The notes under the pieces are model-generated. The model was given only the letters and a program-made list of their open reading frames with translations, was not told where the DNA came from and searched no databases. From Pilimelia terevasa (GTDB lineage Bacteria; Actinomycetota; Actinomycetes; Mycobacteriales; Micromonosporaceae): a stretch of DNA of 64,000 nucleotides. A program made the translations under genes and the position numbers. Location of the stretch: the NCBI RefSeq assembly GCF_014647915.1, contig NZ_BMQC01000002.1:186001-250000 (forward strand). The letters run 5' to 3'. Below are positions 1 through 7,404 of this stretch, piece after piece. Position 1 is the stretch's first letter; the number at the start of each line of letters is the position of its first letter.

Positions 1-938
1 TGGGCCAGGACGGCCTGGAGAGCGTCGCCGACATCGCCGACGTCAAGGCGCTCGTCGCCGAGCAGGTGCGGGCCGGCGGGACGCTGGTGCTCAACGCCGA
101 CGACCCGCGCGTCCGGGAGATCGCCCGCCGGCCGCGGGTGCGCGCCGCGGACAAGCGGATCCTGTGGTGCACGGTGGACCCGGACAACCCGCTGGTCCGG
201 GGGCACCTGTCCCGCGGCGGCCGGGCCTACCTGCTGCGCGACGGCCACCTCGTGGAGGCCACCGGCGCCGAGGCCGTCCCGCTGCTCCCGGTGTCCGCCC
301 TGCCGGGCAGCTTCGGCGGGCTGGCCACGTACGCGGCGGCCAACGCGCTCGCGGCCGTGGCGGCGGCGCGGGCGCTGGACGTACCGGCCCAGGTGGTGAC
401 CGCCCGGCTGGCGACGTTCCGGGCCGCGGACAACCCGGGCCGGGGCGTGCTGTGGTACCGCGACGGCGTCCACATCCTGGTGGACTACGCGCACAACCCC
501 GCGGCGATCGAGGCGGTCACCGAGCCGCTGCACCGGCTGTGGGGGCGGGAGCGCGCCATCGCCGCGGCGACCCTGCCCGGGGACCGCCGCGACGACCTGC
601 TCGCGGCCTCCGCGCGGGCGCTGGCGGCCGGCTTCTCCCGGGTGGTGCTCTACGAGGACCACGACCTGCGCGGGCGGGCGCCGGGCGCGCTGCCGACGCT
701 GCTCAGCCACGAGATCGCCGCGTTCCGCGCGGACACCCGCCGGGTGATGGCCGCCGACCCGGACGAGGCGGTGACCGCCGCGCTGGCCATGGCCGACCCC
801 GGCGACGTGGTGCTGGTGATGTACGAGCACGTGGAGGAGGTCCAGGACGTGCTGCGCCGGACGGGCGCGACCCCGGTCGCGCAGGCGCCCGAACCGGTCG
901 GACCGGCCCCGCGGGCGATGTCCGCGGCGCCGGCCTGA
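1..938 (+). CDS. cphA: Cyanophycin synthetase-like Mur ligase, C-terminal part (5' end outside window)
   Basis: Open from the window edge (first full codon at base 3), giving 311 residues. The start of the visible part reads GLESVADIADVKALVAEQVR and runs into LNADDPRV, the central Mur-ligase region typical of cyanophycin synthetases; DYAHNP near residue 165 is the Mur ligase C-terminal motif. Cyanophycin synthetases polymerise aspartate and arginine into a nitrogen-storage polymer in the cytoplasm; the ATP-grasp half that would confirm this lies upstream of the window. The C-terminus ends in an Ala/Pro-rich tail. It converges on modC, with 12 bp between the stop codons. A Mur ligase acting on another substrate is the main alternative. 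Confidence 0.82.
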   Translation, partial: GQDGLESVADIADVKALVAEQVRAGGTLVLNADDPRVREIARRPRVRAADKRILWCTVDPDNPLVRGHLSRGGRAYLLRDGHLVEATGAEAVPLLPVSALPGSFGGLATYAAANALAAVAAARALDVPAQVVTARLATFRAADNPGRGVLWYRDGVHILVDYAHNPAAIEAVTEPLHRLWGRERAIAAATLPGDRRDDLLAASARALAAGFSRVVLYEDHDLRGRAPGALPTLLSHEIAAFRADTRRVMAADPDEAVTAALAMADPGDVVLVMYEHVEEVQDVLRRTGATPVAQAPEPVGPAPRAMSAAPA

Positions 939-950
939 GGACGCCCGCGC

Positions 951-1616
951 TCAGTCTCCGGGCGGCCCGGTGGCGTCGGGCCGGTCCAGGCTGACCACGC
1001 GGTCGGCGAGCGCCGCGGCGTCCCCCGGGTCGTGGGTGACCAGGACGGTCGGCCCGGCGAAGTCGCGCAGGTACGCGCGCAGCTCCGCCCGGATGGCCGG
1101 GCGCAGGCCGGCGTCGAGGGCGGCGAGCGGCTCGTCCAGCAGCAGCAGGGCCGGGGCCGCGGCGAGCGCCCGGGCGAGGGCCACCCGCTGTGCCTGGCCG
1201 CCCGAGAGGTGCCCGGGGCGCCGCCCGGCGTACCCGGCCAGCCGCATCCGGTCGAGCCACTCGTCGGCCCGGCGCCGGGCCGCCGCCCGGCCGAGCCCGG
1301 CGCAGCGCGGGCCGAAGGCGACGTTCTCGCGGACGCTCAGGTGCCCGAACAGCAGGTACTCCTGGAAGACCAGGCCCACCCGCCGCCGGTGCGTCGGCAC
1401 GTGCGCGCCCGCGGGTACGTCGTCGAGGGTGCGGCCGCCCAGCCGGACCGTGCCGGCGGCCGGCCGGTGCAGCCCGGCCAGGGTACGCAGCGCGGTGGTC
1501 TTGCCCGCGCCGTTGGGCCCCACGAGCGCGACCACCTCGCCGCCGTCGACGCGCAGGTCCAGCCGGCGGCGGAACGCCCCGCGCCGCAGCGTGACCGCCA
1601 CCTCCAGCGCGCTCAC
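951..1616 (-). CDS. modC: Molybdate ABC transporter ATP-binding protein ModC
   Basis: 221-residue ATPase that powers molybdate import. Walker A GPNGAGKTT is at residues 33-41, the signature LSGGQ at 137-141, Walker B LLLLDEP at about 157-163, and the switch His in VTHD near 195. The GTG start overlaps the modB stop by 4 bp (GTGA), so translation is probably coupled. It is shorter than the roughly 350-residue ModC proteins because it ends after the nucleotide-binding domain and has no C-terminal MOP/TOBE molybdate-sensing domain. Assignment to molybdate rather than sulfate rests on the adjacent modA-like gene. Confidence 0.88.
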   Translation of the reverse strand: MSALEVAVTLRRGAFRRRLDLRVDGGEVVALVGPNGAGKTTALRTLAGLHRPAAGTVRLGGRTLDDVPAGAHVPTHRRRVGLVFQEYLLFGHLSVRENVAFGPRCAGLGRAAARRRADEWLDRMRLAGYAGRRPGHLSGGQAQRVALARALAAAPALLLLDEPLAALDAGLRPAIRAELRAYLRDFAGPTVLVTHDPGDAAALADRVVSLDRPDATGPPGD

Positions 1617-2386
1617 GCCAGCCCGCCCCACCACCGGTCGCGGAGCGCGACCAGCACCACGGCGCAGACCCCCAGCAGGAGCAGGCTCAGCGCCACCGCG
1701 CCGGCCGGGTCGGTCTCCAGCGCGAGGTACACCGCCACGGGGACGGTCCGGGACCGCCCGGGCACGTTGCCGGCGAACGTGATCGTCGCCCCGAACTCGC
1801 CCACCGCCCGCGCCCAGCTCAGCGCCGCCCCGGCCAGGACCCCCGGCGCGACCAGTGGCACGGTCACCCGCCGGAACACCGTCCACGGGCCGGCGCCCAG
1901 GGTCGCCGCCGCGTCCTCGACCCGCCGGTCCGCCGCGCGCAGGGCGCCCTCCACGGCCAGGACCAGGAACGGCAGCCCGACGAACACCTGGGCCAGCACC
2001 ACGGCGCCCGGCGTGAACGGCAGGCTCACCCCCCACCACCGGTACACCGGGGCACCCAGCAGGCCGCCGCGGCCGAAGACCAGCAGCAGCGCCACGCCGC
2101 CCACGACCGGCGGCAGGATCAGCGGGAGCAGGACGGCGACCCGCAGCAGCCGGCGCGCCCACCCGCGCACCCGGGTGAGGACCGCCGCCAGCGGCACGCC
2201 CAGCACCACGCAGACCAGGGTCGCGCCGCTGGCGGTCAGCAGCGAGGTGCGCAGCGCCTCGACCGTCTCGGCGCGGCCCCACCAGTGACCCAGCGCCGCC
2301 CACGGCGCGCGCGCGAGCAGGCCGAGCAGCGGCGCCGCGAGCAGGGCGACCGCCAGTCCGGCGGGGACCGCGAGCAGCCTGCTCAC
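1613..2386 (-). CDS. modB: Molybdate ABC transporter permease ModB
   Basis: 257-residue inner-membrane permease with several hydrophobic helices. The ABC permease EAA loop is visible as VEDAAATLGAGPWTVFRR, and the segment ARAVGEFGATITFAGN is characteristic of ModB/CysT-type permeases. The GTG start was chosen because it sits in a GTGA overlap with the modA stop; the open frame continues further upstream only through modA in another frame. It forms the membrane channel between the ModA lipoprotein and the ModC ATPase. Confidence 0.9.
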   Translation of the reverse strand: MSRLLAVPAGLAVALLAAPLLGLLARAPWAALGHWWGRAETVEALRTSLLTASGATLVCVVLGVPLAAVLTRVRGWARRLLRVAVLLPLILPPVVGGVALLLVFGRGGLLGAPVYRWWGVSLPFTPGAVVLAQVFVGLPFLVLAVEGALRAADRRVEDAAATLGAGPWTVFRRVTVPLVAPGVLAGAALSWARAVGEFGATITFAGNVPGRSRTVPVAVYLALETDPAGAVALSLLLLGVCAVVLVALRDRWWGGLA

Positions 2387-3186
2387 AGGGTGGTGAAGCC
2401 GGCGCGCCGGAAGGCGGCCGCGGACCGTTCGCCGGTCACCAGCGCGACGAACGCGGCGGCCAGTTCCTTGCGGTCGCCGCGGCTGATCAGGGCGATCGGG
2501 TAGTCGGTGGCCGCGGCGGCGGACTGGGGGAAGTCCACGGCGTCGACGGCCGCGGCGGCGGCGAGGGCGTCGGTGCGGTAGATCAGCGCCGCGTCGACCT
2601 CGCCGAGGGTGAGCTTGGTGAGGGTGGCGTTGGCGTTCAGCTCCAGCGTGGGCCCCCGCAGGGTCACGTCGGCGGCGCGCAGGGCGCGGTCGGCGGCGAC
2701 GCCGCACGGCACCTGCGCGGCGCAGCGGGCGACGGCGACGCCGGGCCGGGCCAGGTCGGCGAGCGAGCGGAGGTTCTTCGGGTTGCCCTCGGCCACGCCG
2801 ATGACGAGCTGGTTGCGGACGAACGTCTGCGGACCGGCGGCGACGCCGGCCCGGGTGACGGTCGCCATCGTCTCGGGGCTCGCGGCCGCGAACACGTCCG
2901 CCGGGGCGCCGTCGACCAGTTGCTGGGCCAGGGTGGAGCTGGCCGCGAAGTGGAAGACGACCTGGGTGCCGGCGCGCTCCTTCTCGAACGTGCCGGCCAG
3001 CGCCTGGAAGGTGGCGGTCAGCGACGCGGCGGCGAAGACGGTCAGCCGCCCCGCCGGGGCGGCCGGGGCGCCGCAGCCGGCGACGGCCACCGCGAGCGCG
3101 ACCGCGGCGCCGGACAGGCGGGAGCGCCGGGTGCGGCGCGGCCGACCGCGCCGCGCTCCCGGAAGGTCGCCCGCGGGGATGCGCAC
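2383..3186 (-). CDS. modA: Molybdate-binding lipoprotein ModA
   Basis: Extracytoplasmic solute-binding lipoprotein, 267 residues from the chosen GTG. An Arg-rich N-region, a hydrophobic stretch and a lipobox ending AVAG-C (Cys38) predict lipid anchoring. Family motifs include FAAASLTATF, HFAASSTLAQQ and GAPADVFAAAS, the oxyanion-binding strands of ModA, and TLGEVDAALIYRTD later. It heads the coupled modABC operon. The start is uncertain: another in-frame GTG lies at 3222 and neither has a convincing ribosome binding site. No Mo-dependent operator was recognised upstream. Confidence 0.88.
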   Translation of the reverse strand: MRIPAGDLPGARRGRPRRTRRSRLSGAAVALAVAVAGCGAPAAPAGRLTVFAAASLTATFQALAGTFEKERAGTQVVFHFAASSTLAQQLVDGAPADVFAAASPETMATVTRAGVAAGPQTFVRNQLVIGVAEGNPKNLRSLADLARPGVAVARCAAQVPCGVAADRALRAADVTLRGPTLELNANATLTKLTLGEVDAALIYRTDALAAAAAVDAVDFPQSAAAATDYPIALISRGDRKELAAAFVALVTGERSAAAFRRAGFTTL

Positions 3187-3288
3187 GGCGCATGGTAACC
3201 CGCCGCACCCGCGCGGCGACACACCACCGATCGACCGGCGGTGTGTCGCCGCGGCTGTGTCAGGTCCCCACCCGGTGCGGTCCGCCGC

Positions 3289-3939
3289 TCAGCAACGGCG
3301 CCAGGCGAGGTGGTACTTGTCGTACACACCGAGTGACGTCGAATCCAGCATCACCTCGTCCCGCGTCGCCTTGGCCGTGTCGCCCGAGTCGACGGTAGCG
3401 GTGTTGGACAGCTCCCAGCGCCGCGGCCTGCCGCACTCGCCGTACACGGGCGGTGCGGCCTCCCTGTACATCGCGAAGGCCCCGTCCATCGGGCCGGCGA
3501 GATCCCGGGTGCTCGCCATCGGGGCGGGCAGCCCGTCGACGTGGTGCACCGCCGTCCGCCGCCCGGTGCTGCCGGCGGCGAGGGTCGCGGTACCGCGCAG
3601 GCCGTAGGCGGTGAGCGCGAACGTCCAGCCGGGCAGGTAGGTCAGGGTCAGCGAGACGCGGCAGTGCCGACTCGCCCGCGGGATCCAGGTTGTCGTCCCG
3701 TCATCGGCAGGCACGGCGCCCGACTCGACGTGGAACGCCGAGTAGATGACGTCCAGCGCCCTGCCGCCGTTGGACGTCACCGCGACCGTGTTGCCCCGGG
3801 TACATCCGGTGCCCGTCGCCTGTACGTCCGTGAGCTGGGCGTCCGGGTAGTCGGACGCAGGTGGGGCAGCGGCCGCGGCGGGCGGGGCGAGCGCGAGGCC
3901 GGCGGCGAGGGTGGCCAGGACGGTGCCAGTGCGTTTCAT
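3289..3939 (-). CDS. Secreted DUF4360-like protein, paralog 4 of 4
   Basis: 216 residues with an N-terminal signal peptide (MKRTGTVLATLAAGLALAPP then an Ala-rich cleavage region). The mature part follows the layout of the three genes upstream: a TGCTRGN segment, a CRVSLTL strand, GWTFALTAYGLRGTATL, an ECG turn and a terminal WRRC, so four conserved cysteines that could form two disulfides. I assign the family to DUF4360 from memory of its pattern; its function is unknown. The start at 3939 is preceded by GGGGGA four bases away. It is the most divergent copy together with the next one. Confidence 0.75.
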   Translation of the reverse strand: MKRTGTVLATLAAGLALAPPAAAAAPPASDYPDAQLTDVQATGTGCTRGNTVAVTSNGGRALDVIYSAFHVESGAVPADDGTTTWIPRASRHCRVSLTLTYLPGWTFALTAYGLRGTATLAAGSTGRRTAVHHVDGLPAPMASTRDLAGPMDGAFAMYREAAPPVYGECGRPRRWELSNTATVDSGDTAKATRDEVMLDSTSLGVYDKYHLAWRRC

Positions 3940-3993
3940 CAGTTCCCCCATGTCGTTTCTGGCTGGTGTGTCTCGGACGGGCACCGGAGCGGC

Positions 3994-4641
3994 TCAGCAG
4001 GTGCGCCAGTCCAGACCGAACTTGCCGGCGCCGCCGGTCCAGTCGAGGGACACCTCGTCCAGGTCGGCGCTCGGGGTCCCGCCCGAGTACACGTCGACGG
4101 TGTTCGTGGCGGTCCAGGTCCGGGCCTGGCCGCAGGGGCCGTAGACCGGCTTCTCGATGGCGGGCTGCAGCGCGTACACGTCGGACATCGGGCCGACGAG
4201 GTGCCGGGTGTCCTCAAGCGGCTCCGCGAGGTGGTCGACCGCGGTGCTGGACGCGTGCCGGGCCTTGGCGCCGGCCGAGAGCTGCGCGTGTCCGCGGGTG
4301 AGCGAGGAGGTGACCGCGAAGGTCCAGCCGGACCTGAACGTCAGTTTCATGCTGATCCGGCAGTCCCTGCGGGCGTGCGGCACCCACGTGGTGGTGCCGT
4401 CAGCGGCCGGTACCGCACCGGCGCGGACCACGAAGCCCGAGTGGACGATGTCCATGACCTTGTTGCCGTTGGACATGACGATGCTGGTGTCGCTCTTGCT
4501 ACAGCCCGTGCCGCGGAGCGTGACGTCGGTGATCTTGACGTCCGGGTCGCCCGGGCGCGGCCCCGCCGCGGCGGGTGCGGCCGGCGCGGCGAGCGCGAGG
4601 GCCGCGGCGACGGCCGCGGCGGCGGTGACGGTACGCATCAT
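3994..4641 (-). CDS. Secreted DUF4360-like protein, paralog 3 of 4
   Basis: 215 residues. A signal peptide (MMRTVTAAAAVAAALALAAP) is followed by DPDVKITDVTLRGTGCSKSD, the conserved opening shared by the array. CRISMKLTFRSGWTFAVTS, GPCGQ and a C-terminal WRTC complete the four-cysteine pattern. GGGGGA lies just upstream of tandem ATG codons at 4641 and 4638; spacing favours the second, but the difference is one residue. The 54-bp spacer to the next gene suggests cotranscription. Probably exported and disulfide-stabilised; role unknown. Confidence 0.76.
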   Translation of the reverse strand: MMRTVTAAAAVAAALALAAPAAPAAAGPRPGDPDVKITDVTLRGTGCSKSDTSIVMSNGNKVMDIVHSGFVVRAGAVPAADGTTTWVPHARRDCRISMKLTFRSGWTFAVTSSLTRGHAQLSAGAKARHASSTAVDHLAEPLEDTRHLVGPMSDVYALQPAIEKPVYGPCGQARTWTATNTVDVYSGGTPSADLDEVSLDWTGGAGKFGLDWRTC

Positions 4642-4753
4642 GTTTCCCCCATGATCTTCAGTTGTGCGAGACGACGGTGAGCGCCGCCGGCCCGACAGGA
4701 CCGACGACGCTCACCGCTTACCGACTCTCAGGAGCGGCTGGGCCGGGAACGGC

Positions 4754-5419
4754 TCAGCAGTTCTTCCAGCCGAGGTAGAACTTGGTGGAGACGTCGACCG
4801 ACTCCGAGTCCAGCGTGATCTCGCTGGTGGAGTCCTTCGCCGACTTGGAGGCGTCGACCTGGACACGGGCGTTCATGTTGAACGCGCGGGTCTTGCCGCA
4901 CTCGCTCCAGTTCGGGGTCTTGACCTCGTCGCTGTAGGCGTAGGTCTTCGAGACCGGCCCGTCCAGGTTCGAGGTGCCCTCGCCCGTCTGGGGCATGCCG
5001 GCGAAGTAGTACGTGGTGATCTGCTTGCCGGTGGCCCGCTTCGACAGGTCGGCGAAGCCGCGCGCGGTGACCGTGGTCAGCGCGAACGTCCAGCCGGACT
5101 TGTAGGACAGCTTGAGGTTGATCTGGCAGTTCTTGTTGGCGCGCGGGACCCACGGCGTGGTGCCGTTGTCCTTGGCGACCGAACCGGCCTGCACGACGAA
5201 GTCCGAGAAGATCACGTCCATGGCCTTGTTGCCGTTGGACATGATGATGCTCGTGTCGCCCCGCTTGCAGCCCGAGCCGTTGAGCGTGACGTCAGTGATC
5301 TTGACGTCCGGGCCGCTCGCCGGCTCGACCTCGTCGGCGGAGGCCGGCGCGGCGAGGCCGGAGAGGGCGATGGCTGCGGCTGCGGCCGCGGTGCCGAACC
5401 CGATGAGAGTGCGCTTCAT
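4754..5419 (-). CDS. Secreted DUF4360-like protein, paralog 2 of 4
   Basis: 221 residues with signal peptide MKRTLIGFGTAAAAAAIALS. The mature region contains PDVKITDVTLNGSGCKRGDT, a CQINLKLSYKSGWTFALTT core, ECGKTRAFNMNARVQVDAS and a terminal WKNC. It is very similar to paralog 1, identical over several long stretches, while the signal peptides and spacers differ, so duplication is recent but not an assembly copy. AAGGGGA lies six bases before the ATG at 5419, which fixes the start 45 bp inside the longest open frame. Function unknown. Confidence 0.78.
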   Translation of the reverse strand: MKRTLIGFGTAAAAAAIALSGLAAPASADEVEPASGPDVKITDVTLNGSGCKRGDTSIIMSNGNKAMDVIFSDFVVQAGSVAKDNGTTPWVPRANKNCQINLKLSYKSGWTFALTTVTARGFADLSKRATGKQITTYYFAGMPQTGEGTSNLDGPVSKTYAYSDEVKTPNWSECGKTRAFNMNARVQVDASKSAKDSTSEITLDSESVDVSTKFYLGWKNC

Positions 5420-5554
5420 GGTGTTCCCCTTTTGATGGTGGTGCATGGTGATGGCAGATCCCACTGGTGTGGAAGCGGGCGGGGCGCCGCCGGTCGTCGC
5501 CGATGCGTCGACACCCCGTCCACTACGCGGGTGGAGCCGCTGATACCGGGAAGA

Positions 5555-6220
5555 TCAGCAGTTCTTCCAGCCCAGGTAGTACTTGGTGGAGACGTCGATC
5601 GACTTGGAGTCCAGCGTGATCTCGCTCAGCGAGTCCTTGGCGGACTTGCTGGCGTCGACCTGGACGCGGGCGTTCATGTTGAACGCGCGGGTCTTGCCGC
5701 ACTCGCTGTAGTTCGGCGTCTTGATCTCGTCGCTGTAGGCGTAGGTCTCCGAGATCGGCCCCTCCAGGTTCGAGGTGCCCTCGCCCGTCTCCGTCATGCC
5801 GGCGAAGTAGTACGTGGTGATCTGCTTGCCGGTCGTCTTCTTCGACAGGTCGGCGAAGCCGCGCGCGGTGACGGTGGTCAGCGCGAAGGTCCAGCCGGAC
5901 TTGTACGACAGCTTGAGGTTGATCTGGCAGTTCTTGTTGGCGCGCGGCACCCAGGGCGTGGTCCCGTTGTCCTTCGGCACGGCGCCGGCCTGCGCGGTGA
6001 ACGCCGAGAAGATCACGTCCATGGCCTTGCTGCCGTTGGACATGATGATGGACGTGTCACCCTTCTTGCAGCCCGTGCCGTTCAGGACCACGTCGGTGAT
6101 CTTGACGTCCGGGTCGTCGTTGCGCGCGGGGCGGGCGGCCGAGGCGGGGGCGGCCAGGCCCGAGATCACGATGCCAGCGGCCGCGGTCGCAGCGCCGAGT
6201 CCGACGAGTGTGCGCTTCAT
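5555..6220 (-). CDS. Secreted DUF4360-like protein, paralog 1 of 4 (promoter-proximal)
   Basis: 221 residues: signal peptide MKRTLVGLGAATAAAGIVIS, then DPDVKITDVVLNGTGCKKGD and the four-cysteine beta-rich core shared by the array (CQINLKL, ECGKTRAF, final WKNC). GAGGGGA precedes the ATG at 6220. It is the first gene of the tandem set and has its own promoter-like element about 115 bp upstream. DUF4360 members are small secreted proteins of unknown function in actinobacteria and fungi (recalled family knowledge), so a role at the cell or spore surface is only a guess. Confidence 0.78.
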   Translation of the reverse strand: MKRTLVGLGAATAAAGIVISGLAAPASAARPARNDDPDVKITDVVLNGTGCKKGDTSIIMSNGSKAMDVIFSAFTAQAGAVPKDNGTTPWVPRANKNCQINLKLSYKSGWTFALTTVTARGFADLSKKTTGKQITTYYFAGMTETGEGTSNLEGPISETYAYSDEIKTPNYSECGKTRAFNMNARVQVDASKSAKDSLSEITLDSKSIDVSTKYYLGWKNC

Positions 6221-6333
6221 GGAGTGTCCCCTCAATCGTTGGTGCGGATCGGTGAAGGGTGGGCGCCGGTGCGGGGGCCCAGGCGTTTGCGGATCAGCTT
6301 CACCGGATCGGGTTTTCGGGATCCCGTGGCGGC

Positions 6334-6363
6334 AACTTAGCAGCCCTCATCGACTGTCGTCAA
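6334..6363 (-). promoter_or_regulatory. Candidate housekeeping-type promoter for the DUF4360 array
   Basis: Read on the minus strand: TTGACG (6363-6358), 18-base spacer, TAAGTT (6339-6334), close to a HrdB/SigA promoter. The predicted start near 6327 would leave a leader of about 105 bases before the ATG at 6220. It sits in a markedly A/T-richer stretch than the rest of the window. Confidence 0.5.
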
Positions 6364-6385
6364 TAACATGTTTCAGGGCTTTCGT

Positions 6386-6402
6386 CATATCACGACGATA
6401 TG
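6386..6402. repeat. Perfect inverted repeat upstream of the DUF4360 promoter
   Basis: CATATC and GATATG arms (6 bp each) separated by ACGAC. It lies about 22 bp upstream of the candidate -35 element, a position suited to an activator or regulator site. No regulator family could be assigned. Confidence 0.4.
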
Positions 6403-6630
6403 GATAGACCCCATTTAAGATCGTCGTTGAATTGACAAAACCGCAGGTCAGAGGCCCTTTGATCGAGCTGGGAAAAGGCTGTGAAAGTGACCTGGCTCAC
6501 CTTCGCTCTAGCCGAAGGTGTCTATGCAACATGCCGTCCAGGAGCGCGAGTGTGGCCGAACGGATGATGGCTGTCTATCTCTTGCCGGAAGTGAGCCGCG
6601 GCGGTCGCGCGGCGGCCCGCTCGGCGGGTT

Positions 6631-7245
6631 TCAGCAGGCAGCGGGCCTGGTCGCGCGGACGGTCAGCAGCAGGTGCAGCGCGCCGGTGCCCGCCAGCATC
6701 GCCAGCGCCACGCCGCGGACCACCGGGAGCGTGGCGGCGGGCCAGAACGTCAGGGCCAGGCCGGCGGCCACGCCCACGAGCCCGGTCAGCACGGCGCCGC
6801 GCAGCGCCCAGTCGCCCCGCGGGCCGCACACGGCGGCCAGCACCGCGGCGATCCCGCCCGCGAGCCAGGCCACCCCGACCACCACGGCGAGCGCCTCGAC
6901 GCCGCCGGGCAGGCCGCGGACGCAGACGACGCCCGCGGTCACGTGCAGCAGGCCGCCGACGCCGGTCAGGGCGCGGGAGCCGCCGCCCGCGGTCGCCGCC
7001 TCGATCAGGTGCAGGGCGCCGGCCGCCACGAGCCAGGCGCCGAGGACGGCGCCGACGCCGGGGGCGGTCCGGGGGGCCACGGCGGCGAGCGCGATGCCGC
7101 TGACCAGCGCGGCGGCGGCCGCCGCGATCGACAGGCGCTGGTGCTCGCGCAGGACGCGGGCCTCGGCGCGGATGTGGGCGTACGGGTCGGGCAGGTCCCA
7201 GGCGGGGGGCACGCGGAGTCCGGCGGAGGTGGTCGGGCTGCCCAT
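6631..7245 (-). CDS. HdeD/DUF308-like multi-pass membrane protein
   Basis: 204 residues. A short cytosolic N-terminus (DPYAHIRAEARVLREHQR) is followed by about six hydrophobic helices arranged as repeated pairs, including LVSGIALAAVAPRTAP, AWLVAAGALHLIEA and AWLAGGIAAVLAAV. This gly/ala-rich repeated-pair pattern matches the DUF308/HdeD family, membrane proteins with no defined activity in actinobacteria. ATG at 7245 has GAGGAG seven bases upstream. It is divergent from the large membrane protein gene at 7405, with a 159-bp shared intergenic region. Confidence 0.62.
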   Translation of the reverse strand: MGSPTTSAGLRVPPAWDLPDPYAHIRAEARVLREHQRLSIAAAAAALVSGIALAAVAPRTAPGVGAVLGAWLVAAGALHLIEAATAGGGSRALTGVGGLLHVTAGVVCVRGLPGGVEALAVVVGVAWLAGGIAAVLAAVCGPRGDWALRGAVLTGLVGVAAGLALTFWPAATLPVVRGVALAMLAGTGALHLLLTVRATRPAAC

Positions 7246-7404
7246 GGCGCGCTCCTCTCGCTCCGGGAGCGACGCGGCCGACCCCGGATTCCCGCGCCAA
7301 TGTACCGCGTGATATAGGCCAAATCAGAATGAATCACGGCGAACCACCTCACTCGTTGGCGGACATTTAGGTACGCGTGCTCAGCCGCGCGCGCTGGTCG
7401 GGGG

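Larger units (their letters stand above)
6221..6630. other. Non-coding, A/T-rich intergenic region
   Basis: 410 bp between the divergently read array start and the 3' end of the HdeD-like gene. Apart from the promoter-like element and inverted repeat listed separately, I see no credible gene. The stretch 6350-6510 has conspicuously more A and T than any flanking coding DNA. Confidence 0.6.

Noticed and set aside
3187-3222. Extra 12 residues at the ModA N-terminus
   Set aside because: Possible in frame but no better ribosome binding site than the GTG at 3186; left as an alternative start.
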